DNA from: Myxococcales bacterium
Lineage (GTDB): Bacteria > Myxococcota_A > Polyangia > Nannocystales > Nannocystaceae
Assembly (NCBI GenBank): GCA_020633315.1
Contig: JACKDV010000018.1
Location: 1-64,000, forward strand
Length of the DNA: 64,000 nt
Reading direction: 5' to 3'
Of the stretch, positions 1-6,852 are shown piece by piece; position 1 is the stretch's first letter; every line of letters starts with the position of its first letter. The notes beneath the pieces are model-generated. The model searched no databases. It was given only the letters and a program-made list of their open reading frames with translations, and was not told where the DNA came from. The translations under genes and the position numbers were made by a program.

Positions 1-125
1 GGACCGGCCGCCTCGCGAGCGCTCGCTCCGATCTCCTCGCGGGGGCTCGCCTCTGCTGGCTCGGCCTCCTCCACCGGAGCCGCCCAGGTCAGCAGCCCCA
101 GCGCCAGCCGCAGGGACACCACCAT
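1..125 (-). CDS. Partial exported protein, N-terminus only
   Basis: Only the first 41 codons lie in the window; the gene runs off the left edge. The frame opens with ATG, a short hydrophobic stretch (SLRLALGLLTWAAP) and then an acidic Glu/Ala-rich region, which looks like a signal peptide followed by an exported or linker segment. A strong Shine-Dalgarno site (GGGGAGGACC) sits just before the start, and the gene begins 9 bases after the stop of the upstream ABC ATPase, so it is almost surely the next gene of that export operon. An outer-membrane or periplasmic partner of the transporter is a reasonable guess, but the visible part has no diagnostic motif. Confidence 0.6.
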   Translation of the reverse strand, partial: MVVSLRLALGLLTWAAPVEEAEPAEASPREEIGASAREAAG

Positions 126-134
126 GGTCCTCCC

Positions 135-836
135 CTACTCGCGGGCCTCGTCGCTCTCCACCTTGCCGTCCACCAGGTGCACCACCCGGCGCGCCCGCTC
201 CATCACCCGGGGGTCGTGGGTGGAGAAGATGAAGGTCACCCCGCGCTCGCGGTTGAGCCGCTCCATGATCTCCAGCAGCTTGTCCGCGGTGGCCGAGTCG
301 ACGTTGGCGGTGGGCTCGTCGGCGAGGGTCACCGCGGGATCGGAGGCGATGGCCCGGGCGATCGCCACCCGCTGCTGCTGCCCGCCCGAGAGCTGATCGG
401 GACGCCGGTCCTCCATGCCGCCCAGCCCCACCTCGCGCAGCAGGCTCATCACCCGCTCGCGCCGCTTGTCGGCCTCCACCCCCTGCAGGCGCATCACCAT
501 CTCGGCGTTCTCGTAGGCAGTGAGCACGGGGATGAGGTTGTAGGCCTGGAACACGAAGCCGATCCGGTCGCGGCGCAGGCGGCTGCGCTGTGCCCGGCCC
601 AGCTTGCCCAGGTCGTGCCCCTCCACCACCACCGAGCCCTCGCTGGGCTCGTCGAGCGCCCCGATGAGGTTGAGCGCGGTGGTCTTGCCCGAGCCCGACG
701 GCCCGGTGAGCGCGAGGAACTCCCCGGGCTCCACCCGCAGGTCGAGCCCGCGCAGGGCCTTCACCTCGACCTCGCCCTGGCGATAGGTCTTGTGCACGCC
801 CCGGAGCTCCACGATGGGATCGGCTGCTGCTGTCAT
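135..836 (-). CDS. ABC transporter ATP-binding protein (MacB/LolD type)
   Basis: Cytoplasmic ATPase of a lipoprotein- or lipid-type ABC exporter. All family motifs are visible: Walker A GPSGSGKTT near residue 44, Q-loop in FVFQAYNLIP, signature LSGGQQQRVAIARA near residue 150, Walker B VTLADEPTAN, and the switch histidine in STHDPR. At 233 residues it has the normal length for this subfamily (LolD, MacB N-terminus). The frame stays open far upstream, but the ATG at 836 has GAGGACAG in front of it and starts the conserved domain, so it was chosen. It follows two FtsX-type permease genes by 32 bases, which fits one ATPase serving a heterodimeric membrane part. Confidence 0.93.
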   Translation of the reverse strand: MTAAADPIVELRGVHKTYRQGEVEVKALRGLDLRVEPGEFLALTGPSGSGKTTALNLIGALDEPSEGSVVVEGHDLGKLGRAQRSRLRRDRIGFVFQAYNLIPVLTAYENAEMVMRLQGVEADKRRERVMSLLREVGLGGMEDRRPDQLSGGQQQRVAIARAIASDPAVTLADEPTANVDSATADKLLEIMERLNRERGVTFIFSTHDPRVMERARRVVHLVDGKVESDEARE

Positions 837-868
837 GCTGTCCTCGATCTCGATGGTCGAAACGGTGG

Positions 869-2122
869 CTAGACGAGACGGATCGCGTCGGCGGGGTTGG
901 CCCGCCCGGCCCGCCACGCGGGGTAGAGGCCGGAGGCCAGGGTGGCCAGCACCACGGCCACCGCGATCATCACGGCGCTCTCGGGATAGATCCTCACGTA
1001 GAGGATCGGATCCATGGCCACCCCCGCCACCTCGGCCCCGTCGCCGATGAGCGCGGAGTAGTCGATGCCCTTGGTGCTGAGCTGGTAGTACGGCCCCGCG
1101 ATCGCGATCACCGAGCCCACCAGCCCCACCAGCGCCAGCCAGATGCTCTCCCACATCACCAGGCCGAAGAGCTGCCCGGGAGTGAAGCCGATGGCGGCCA
1201 TGATGCCGAACTCGCGCAGTCGCTCCATCACGCTGACGAACAGGGTGTTGAAGATGCCCGCAGCCAGCAGCACCATGATGATCACCTCGAATATCGAGGC
1301 CCCGCCCTCCTTCATGGCGATGAAGCCGGCCAGGTCGGGCTGGGCCTCGTCCCAGGTGAGCACCACGGCACCCTCGGGGGCGGCGCTGGCCAGGGCGTCG
1401 GCCACCTGCCGCGCCACGCGGTGGTCGTCGACGAACACCGCCACCATCGTGGCCTCGTCCTCGGCGTAGCCGAGATCCTCGCGCACCGCGTCGATCGGCA
1501 GGATGCACAGCGCGGCGTCGAGCGAGGGCGCGCCGGTCTCCACGATGCCCACCACCCGCACCAGGCTCGAGACGATCTCGCCGTGCTTGTCGGTGACGGT
1601 GTAGACCACCTTGGAGCCGAGCTGCACGTCGAGGTTCTCGGCCAGGCCCCGGCCCAGCACCACCGCCTTCTTCTGGTCGGGGGCCGTCAGCTGCTCGCCC
1701 TCCCACTTCGCGTCGAGCAGCTCGAGGGTCTCGGGGCTCTCGCGGGTGGGATCGATGGCGAAGAAGTAGGTACCCTGGCTGTTCTTGGCCGTGGCCAGCA
1801 TCGCCGCGCCGGTGATGCGGGTGGCCGTGCCCGTCACGTGGGGGATGGCCCGCGCCGCCTCCTCCACCGCCGCGGTGTGCACCACCGTCTTCTTGACGGT
1901 GGGCAGGTCCTGGTACTCCTCGTGCTGCACCACCACGTGGCCGCTGCCCAGCTTGGCCGCGTGGTCGATCATCTGCCCGTAGGTCGAGTCGCCGATGCCG
2001 GTGAACAGCACCGCCATGAACACCCCGAAGACGATCCCGAACACCGTGATCAGGGTGCGCCGACGGTTGCGCCAGATGTTGCGCCACGCCATCGTGGCCA
2101 GTCGTGCTCTGCCGGTCGCCAT
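869..2122 (-). CDS. FtsX-family ABC transporter permease
   Basis: Inner-membrane subunit of the same exporter. The N-terminus carries the family signature AWRNIWRNRRRTLIT followed by a first membrane segment, then a periplasmic region of about 220 residues (MacB-like periplasmic core), then three C-terminal membrane segments around residues 265-400 with the motif RLREFGIMAAIGFTPGQLFGLV, typical of FtsX/LolC/LolE proteins. Length 417 matches the family. An AGGAGGC site lies about 9 bases before the ATG at 2122, and the gene follows the stop of the paralogous permease by 12 bases. It probably pairs with that neighbour and the downstream ATPase. Confidence 0.9.
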   Translation of the reverse strand: MATGRARLATMAWRNIWRNRRRTLITVFGIVFGVFMAVLFTGIGDSTYGQMIDHAAKLGSGHVVVQHEEYQDLPTVKKTVVHTAAVEEAARAIPHVTGTATRITGAAMLATAKNSQGTYFFAIDPTRESPETLELLDAKWEGEQLTAPDQKKAVVLGRGLAENLDVQLGSKVVYTVTDKHGEIVSSLVRVVGIVETGAPSLDAALCILPIDAVREDLGYAEDEATMVAVFVDDHRVARQVADALASAAPEGAVVLTWDEAQPDLAGFIAMKEGGASIFEVIIMVLLAAGIFNTLFVSVMERLREFGIMAAIGFTPGQLFGLVMWESIWLALVGLVGSVIAIAGPYYQLSTKGIDYSALIGDGAEVAGVAMDPILYVRIYPESAVMIAVAVVLATLASGLYPAWRAGRANPADAIRLV

Positions 2123-2134
2123 GGTCCGCGCCTC

Positions 2135-3355
2135 CTACTGGTGCCGCATCGCGGTCACGGGCTTGATGAACGCCGCCTTGAGGGCGGGGTAGGTGACCGC
2201 GAAGGCCACGATGAACACGAGCGCGATGATCGGCCCCACGTAGGTCTGCATGGTCACCTGCGAGCGCCAGATGGGATCCATGGTGGAGCCCATCAGCGAC
2301 AGGTCGTCCATGCTGCCGCTCAGATCGATGCCCGTGGTGCTCAGGTACCAGTTGGTGGGGATCGCCAGCGCCACCCCGATCACGATCGCCAGGCCGGTCT
2401 GCACCAGCGACTCGAGGTAGATGAGCCGCAGCACGCCGCCGGGGCTCACCCCGAGCGCCTTGAGCACGCCGAACTCGCGGACCCGTTCGAATACCGCCAT
2501 CAGCATCGCGTTGAGGATGACGATCGCGATCGCGGCGTAGACGATGAGGAACATCATCACCATCGCCCCCGAGGCGGAGTCGAGCATGGAGGCCAGGGTG
2601 GGCTTGAGCTCCCGCCAGGTCTTGGCCTCGGCGCCCTCCGGGGTCATCCCCCGCACGGTCTTGGCCGCGGCGTCGAGCGACTCGGTGGGGGGCTTGCGCA
2701 CCACCACCTCGTGGACGCCCTCGGGCACCACCATCAGCTCGCGGAAGGTGCTGGCGAGCAGGTAGACCCCGCCACGATCGACCGCATCGGAGACCCCCTT
2801 GAGGATCCCGCGCACGATGTAGAGGTCGTTGGCCATCGAGCCGTCGGCGGCCTGGCTGAGCACGACCAGCTCCCCGCCCACCTCGAGCCCGAGGATCTTG
2901 GCCAGCCGCCGCCCGATCACCACCTCGCCCGGCGCCGAGGGATCGAGCCACTGGCCCTCGGCCACGTGCTCGTCGATCTTGCTGACCGCGGCGTCGCGCT
3001 CCACGTCGATGCCGATGAGGCTCACCCCGGCCGAGTTGTCGCCCGCCGCCCCGAGCCCCGAGCCCAGCAGCCGCGGGGATGCGGGCAGGCCGGCCTCGTC
3101 GAGCTCGCTGAGCAGCGGCTGGGGGTCCTCGATGCGGTCGTACAGCGACGGGCTCTTGTCGTAGGACACGCTGTGGATCTGGATGTCGCCCATCTCCACG
3201 TCGAGGAGCTGGCGCTCCATCCGATCGAGGTAGCCCTTGACCAGCCCCGAGTACACGATCATGGCGTAGAGCCCGAGGCTGGTGGCGGCGACGGCTGCGA
3301 GCGTGCGACGGCTGTTGCGCCACACGTTGCGCCAGGCCAGGACGAGCGACTGCAT
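2135..3355 (-). CDS. FtsX-family ABC transporter permease, second subunit
   Basis: A second permease of 406 residues, similar in plan to its downstream neighbour: AWRNVWRNSRRTLAA and one membrane segment at the N-terminus, a long periplasmic region, and three membrane segments at the C-terminus with RVREFGVLKALGVSPGGVLRLIYLES. Both permeases carry the same short N-terminal motif, so they are likely an old duplication forming a LolC/LolE-like heterodimer. GGGAG lies a few bases before the ATG at 3355. It follows the LolA-like gene by 9 bases, placing substrate carrier, permeases and ATPase in one transcript. Confidence 0.9.
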   Translation of the reverse strand: MQSLVLAWRNVWRNSRRTLAAVAATSLGLYAMIVYSGLVKGYLDRMERQLLDVEMGDIQIHSVSYDKSPSLYDRIEDPQPLLSELDEAGLPASPRLLGSGLGAAGDNSAGVSLIGIDVERDAAVSKIDEHVAEGQWLDPSAPGEVVIGRRLAKILGLEVGGELVVLSQAADGSMANDLYIVRGILKGVSDAVDRGGVYLLASTFRELMVVPEGVHEVVVRKPPTESLDAAAKTVRGMTPEGAEAKTWRELKPTLASMLDSASGAMVMMFLIVYAAIAIVILNAMLMAVFERVREFGVLKALGVSPGGVLRLIYLESLVQTGLAIVIGVALAIPTNWYLSTTGIDLSGSMDDLSLMGSTMDPIWRSQVTMQTYVGPIIALVFIVAFAVTYPALKAAFIKPVTAMRHQ

Positions 3356-3364
3356 GGTGGCTCC

Positions 3365-4159
3365 CTACATCGCCTTGAGGTGCTGGAGGGTGAACATGCT
3401 GGTGGGCAGCTCGACGTCGAACTCGAGCGACTCGTAGGCGATCTTGGTGAACTCGCCCGAGCCGTCGAGAGGTCGCACCACCAGGCTGCCGGCGAGCCGG
3501 CGGCCGTCGATCTCCTTGTAGTCCTTGAACTCGAGGGCCCGCACCGCCTCGCCGTCCTCGTCGTAGAAGATCTCGCGGGTGGGCACCAGGCCCTCCTGCT
3601 GGATCGTCACCTCGATCTTGCCCCACACCACCGCCGCGTCGGGCTTGGGGGTGAGGGTGAAGACGTACTGCGGCACCCCGCCCAGGGTGCCCTGGCCGCT
3701 GAGCACGATCGTGTAGTCGTCGGCCATCCGCGAGGACTTCACCAGGTCGTTGTTGGTGAAGTGGCTGCCCATCCAGGCGCTGCTCATCATGGCGCCGCTG
3801 ATCTTCACGGTGCGCCCGGTCTTGGCCAGGTAGGTGAACAGGTCCTCCCCGTTCTTGAGGGTGGCCGTGCCCCGCTCCTTCTTGGGCTCGAGGATGCGGA
3901 CCAGCGAGTACTCCTCGCCCTTGGACCACGACTCCATGGTGAGGCTGCGGGTGAAGTGCTCGGTCTTGACCGTCATCGACATCACGCCGTGGCTCGACTG
4001 GCCGCGGTGCATGTCGTCGATCTGGTTCATCACCCAGGTGGGGAATTCGGGGGAGTCGGTGGGCGGGGCATCGGAGGCCCACGCGGGCCACGGCAGGGTG
4101 AGCACCGCGGTGGCCGCGGCGGCCCCGACGAGGAAGGTCCTTCGCTCGATCATCTTCAT
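3365..4159 (-). CDS. LolA-like outer-membrane lipoprotein-sorting protein
   Basis: A 264-residue periplasmic protein. The start IERRTFLVGAAAATAVLTLPWPAWASD has a twin-arginine pair followed by a hydrophobic core and an AxA-like cleavage site. The mature part resembles the outer-membrane lipoprotein-sorting family, with repeated beta-strand-like segments such as GVMSMTVKTEHFTRSLTMESWSKGEEYSLVRILEPKKERGTA (residues about 60-100, quoted in outline only) and SSAWMGSHFTNNDLVKSS near residue 135. Such proteins often sit beside FtsX-type permeases and resistance exporters. The ATG overlaps the stop of the tetR gene by four bases (ATGA), so the two are translationally coupled. Substrate is unknown. 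Confidence 0.8.
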   Translation of the reverse strand: MKMIERRTFLVGAAAATAVLTLPWPAWASDAPPTDSPEFPTWVMNQIDDMHRGQSSHGVMSMTVKTEHFTRSLTMESWSKGEEYSLVRILEPKKERGTATLKNGEDLFTYLAKTGRTVKISGAMMSSAWMGSHFTNNDLVKSSRMADDYTIVLSGQGTLGGVPQYVFTLTPKPDAAVVWGKIEVTIQQEGLVPTREIFYDEDGEAVRALEFKDYKEIDGRRLAGSLVVRPLDGSGEFTKIAYESLEFDVELPTSMFTLQHLKAM

Positions 4160-4830
4160 GGCTCGTTTCCCTTGTCGTTGCGCAGGCCCGCGATCAGCAG
4201 ATCGGCCAGGAGCTCGGCGTAGCGCTCGACCGAGACCTGGCCGCGCACGTGCGGCGCCTGCAGGTGGGGGGAGAGGAACACCAGGCCGGTCAGCACGTCG
4301 GCGCGATCGCGGAGCTCGCTCTCGGTCCAGGTGTGGGGCCGCGCCACCTCGTCGATGAGCTCCACGAGGAAGGCGATGCGATCCGCCACGCCCTGATCGG
4401 TCAGCTCGGGGGGCAGCTCGGCCATCACGGCGGCGAGCTCCTGGTCGCCGGTCATCAGCGCGGTGCTCACCGGCATGCGCAGCGGCATCACCAGGATCGC
4501 CTCGAGGTACCGACGCAGGCGCTGCTCGGCCGGGCGCTCCGGGTCGAGCACCTCGGCCATGAACCCCAGGGCCTCGCGCTTCTCCATCGCGGCCGCGGCC
4601 ACCAGCAGATCGATCTTGCCGTCGAAGTACGAGTAGACCGTGCCCTTGGCCACGCCGGCCGCACGCGCCACCTCGTCCACGCTGGTCTTGCGGTAGCCCT
4701 GCCGTGCGAACAGCTCGGCCGCCGTACGCAAGATGTGCAGTCGCTTGCGGACCTTGGGATCGGCATCATCGAGGGGACCGATGTACCGCGCTAAGAGCGC
4801 ATGAAGTCCCTCGTAGGTCAGCGCGGACAC
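4156..4830 (-). CDS. TetR/AcrR-family transcriptional regulator
   Basis: A 224-residue one-domain regulator. The N-terminal helix-turn-helix is clear at residues about 30-75 (ILRTAAELFARQGYRKTSV, then EVARAAGVAKGTVYSYF, the hallmark of TetR proteins); the rest is an all-helical ligand domain. As first gene of the exporter operon it probably represses its own promoter and releases on ligand binding. The start codon is GTG with no Shine-Dalgarno site. A promoter with TTGCAC, 16 bases, TAGAAA lies 10 bases ahead, so the leader must be very short. No convincing palindromic operator could be made out by eye. Confidence 0.9.
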   Translation of the reverse strand: MSALTYEGLHALLARYIGPLDDADPKVRKRLHILRTAAELFARQGYRKTSVDEVARAAGVAKGTVYSYFDGKIDLLVAAAAMEKREALGFMAEVLDPERPAEQRLRRYLEAILVMPLRMPVSTALMTGDQELAAVMAELPPELTDQGVADRIAFLVELIDEVARPHTWTESELRDRADVLTGLVFLSPHLQAPHVRGQVSVERYAELLADLLIAGLRNDKGNEP

Positions 4831-4840
4831 GACTGAACTC

Positions 4841-4868
4841 TTTCTACGACTTTGGTCAATCGGTGCAA
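4841..4868 (-). promoter_or_regulatory. Promoter of the TetR/exporter operon
   Basis: On the minus strand, -35 TTGCAC (4863-4868) and -10 TAGAAA (4841-4846) are separated by 16 bases. The predicted start point is only a few bases before the GTG at 4830. The surrounding 4831-4988 stretch is much more AT-rich than its neighbourhood and lies between divergent genes. On the plus strand the best -10 candidate there is CATAAT at 4881-4886, with no good -35. Confidence 0.5.
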
Positions 4869-4988
4869 GGACTTTCCCTGCATAATCTCATCCATTTGGA
4901 ATCATTGGGTTCTTGATCCGACTGAAGCTGAGCTTCCGGGCCGATTCGTAGGCCCACGAGGCCGGGGCTGGCTGCTAGCCTGCGGGTA

Positions 4989-5717
4989 GTGCGATGGCTG
5001 GTCGGTGACGTGCAGGGTTGCGCTCGTGAGCTGGATGACCTCCTGAAGGCGATCCGCTTCGACCCTGGCGTCGACGAGCTGTGGTGCCTGGGTGACCTGA
5101 TCAACCGCGGCCCCGACTCGCTGGCCGCGGTGCGGCTGTGGCGATCGCTAGGCGGCCGCGGCGTGATCGGCAACCACGAGGTCTACGCCCTATGTGCCCG
5201 CTCGGGTCGGTGGCCGCGCAAGAAGGACACCCTGCAGGCGCTCTACGACGCGCCCGACGGCGACGAGCTGCTGGGCGCCCTGCGGTCGCTGCCCGGCCTG
5301 GTGTGGCTGCCCGGTGAGGGCGGAGCTCGCGATGCGTGGGTGGTGCACGGCGGGATCTCTCCGCGGTGGGCCGACCTGCACGCGGTGGCCGAACGGCTGG
5401 CTGCCGGTCCCCACGACGACGACTGGCTCGAGAGCGACGAGCTGTCGTTCGCCACCCGGGTGCGGTGCTGCAACGCGGCCGGCAAGCGCCACAAGCACGA
5501 TCGCGATCCCAAGAGCTGCCCCGCAGGCTTCGTGCCGTGGGACGACCTGTACCGCGGCGACGCGCTGGTGGTGCACGGGCACTGGGCCTGGCGCGGACAC
5601 TACCGCGGCCGGCGGACGATCGGGCTGGACTCGGCCTGTGTGTACGGCGGCTCGCTGACCGCGTGGTGCCAGCAGGAGGACCGCGTGGTGCAGGTACCCA
5701 GCCGCGCTCGTCACTAG
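4989..5717 (+). CDS. apaH: ApaH-like symmetrical Ap4A hydrolase / metallophosphatase
   Basis: A calcineurin-fold phosphatase of 242 residues. Metal-binding motifs are in order: GDVQGC (6-11), LGDLINRGPDS (34-44), GNHE (61-64), VHGG near 119 and HGHW near 196. The GDVQGC and DLINRGP versions are those of diadenosine tetraphosphatase ApaH, which splits Ap4A into two ADP; the protein is somewhat shorter than Escherichia coli ApaH (about 280). It could instead be a broader Shewanella-type PPP phosphatase. The GTG start at 4989 has no ribosome site, but TAGCCT ends 7 bases ahead, suggesting a leaderless message. Confidence 0.85.
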   Translation: MRWLVGDVQGCARELDDLLKAIRFDPGVDELWCLGDLINRGPDSLAAVRLWRSLGGRGVIGNHEVYALCARSGRWPRKKDTLQALYDAPDGDELLGALRSLPGLVWLPGEGGARDAWVVHGGISPRWADLHAVAERLAAGPHDDDWLESDELSFATRVRCCNAAGKRHKHDRDPKSCPAGFVPWDDLYRGDALVVHGHWAWRGHYRGRRTIGLDSACVYGGSLTAWCQQEDRVVQVPSRARH

Positions 5718-5755
5718 TCCGCACGAGCCCCGCGGCGACGGAGCTCGGCGCTCGG

Positions 5756-6700
5756 CTACGTCGACGTGATCCCGTAGCGCTCGCGCAGCGTCGTCACCGG
5801 CTCTCCCACCACCGCCCAGTAGTCCCAGTCGTCGAAGAGATCCACCGTCATCCGGCTCCCTCGCTTGAGCGCGGCCAGGAAGGCATCGGGGTCCAGGGTG
5901 CCCAGCTCCGGCGCGGCCACGGGGACCATCTGGACGCCCAGGTCGAACTGGCAGAGCACGAAGAGCAGGATGTACAGGCCCTGCTCCCGGCGAAAGCCCG
6001 CGGTGAAGGCCGCCACCTGCATCTCGCCCGCGGGGTCGGTCCCGTAGCCACCGAGCACGTGGGCCATGTCGTGGACCGCGATGCCCTCGATCATGGCGTA
6101 GCGCTCGCCCGGCAGGGGGAAGCCTCCCTTCCGGCAGTGCTGGTAGTACTCGCGCCCCAGGGTGCCGGGCGGGAGCTCGCCCAGGGCCTGGTAGCGGGCG
6201 GCCAGCTCGGGCTCCTCACGCCAGCCTCGCATCAGCCCGAGGGTCTCCAGCAGCCCGAGGAATCCCTGATCCTCCCACAGCTCCGCGATGCGCTCGCCGA
6301 TGTACATGTGGCGCAGGATGTGCAACCGCATCGTGGCCAGCCGGCGATGAACGAGACGACGCAGATCGACCACGGCGGGCTGGGCCACCCCGAGCGCGGC
6401 CCCGAAGCGCTCGATGAGCTCGACTTGGTCCTCGCGGGCATCGCCGCTGGCGAAGGTGCAGACGATCATCGCGTCCACGAGCTGGCGACGCACCTCGGGT
6501 CGTCCGATGCTCGCGGCCAGCTCCGCCGGCTCGATGAGCGGGAGCGCCTCCACGTCGAAGCGACGCTGCAGGATGTGGGTCTGGGCCGCGTCGAGCAGGC
6601 GAGCCTCGATGGGGTTGAGCGGAGCCTGGCAGGTGAGCACCGTCTTGAGAGCTCGTAGCCCGGCCTCCGCCTCCTCGGGACTGGGGACGAGGATCTGCAT
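5756..6700 (-). CDS. TerB-like plus COQ4-like two-domain protein
   Basis: A 314-residue protein that seems to join two helical domains. Residues about 60-130 look like a tellurite-resistance TerB-type helical bundle (RRQLVDAMIVCTFASGDARED). Residues about 180-250 match COQ4, the ubiquinone-biosynthesis scaffold: PPGTLGREYY, then HDMAHVLGGYGTDPAGE near 210-226, which keeps the family zinc motif HDxxH plus a later Glu, followed by MQVAAF. COQ4 removes the C1 carboxyl group in quinone synthesis; whether this version does so is unknown. The ATG at 6700 is preceded by TACGCT seven bases away and no ribosome site; the open frame upstream of it is low-complexity. Confidence 0.7.
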   Translation of the reverse strand: MQILVPSPEEAEAGLRALKTVLTCQAPLNPIEARLLDAAQTHILQRRFDVEALPLIEPAELAASIGRPEVRRQLVDAMIVCTFASGDAREDQVELIERFGAALGVAQPAVVDLRRLVHRRLATMRLHILRHMYIGERIAELWEDQGFLGLLETLGLMRGWREEPELAARYQALGELPPGTLGREYYQHCRKGGFPLPGERYAMIEGIAVHDMAHVLGGYGTDPAGEMQVAAFTAGFRREQGLYILLFVLCQFDLGVQMVPVAAPELGTLDPDAFLAALKRGSRMTVDLFDDWDYWAVVGEPVTTLRERYGITST

Positions 6701-6713
6701 CCGCGCCAGCGTA
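6701..6713 (-). promoter_or_regulatory. -10 element of a likely leaderless promoter
   Basis: On the minus strand TACGCT (6708-6713) ends 7 bases before the ATG of the TerB/COQ4-like gene. No Shine-Dalgarno site fits between them and no clear -35 was found. Confidence 0.4.
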
Positions 6714-6798
6714 CGGCATCGGAGCGGGCGCCGTCCCTGCGGCGGGGTCATCCCGGGAGGATCCCCGCGAGCCCGGCACGGCCGAGCCGGCGCAAGCA

Positions 6799-6829
6799 TT
6801 GCGACCCCATCGCCATCGATCATCATTAT
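6799..6829 (+). promoter_or_regulatory. Possible promoter of the pentaheme cytochrome gene
   Basis: TTGCGA (6799-6804) and CATTAT (6824-6829) are 19 bases apart in the only AT-rich patch of the divergent region, 23 bases before the ATG at 6853. The spacing is wider than ideal, so the call is weak. Confidence 0.3.
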
Positions 6830-6852
6830 TGTGGGCTGGGAACTGCGTTTTC

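Noticed and set aside
837..4091. A minus-strand open frame that extends the ABC ATPase upstream to more than 1,300 codons
   Set aside because: The part beyond 836 lies in another frame of the permease genes and is Arg/Gly/Ala/Pro-rich without family motifs. It is open only because of high GC. The ATPase start at 836 has a ribosome site.
1421..4222. A plus-strand open frame of 933 codons opposite the permeases and LolA-like gene
   Set aside because: His/Val/Leu/Arg-rich composition typical of an antisense shadow; no motif, and both permeases are clear on the other strand.
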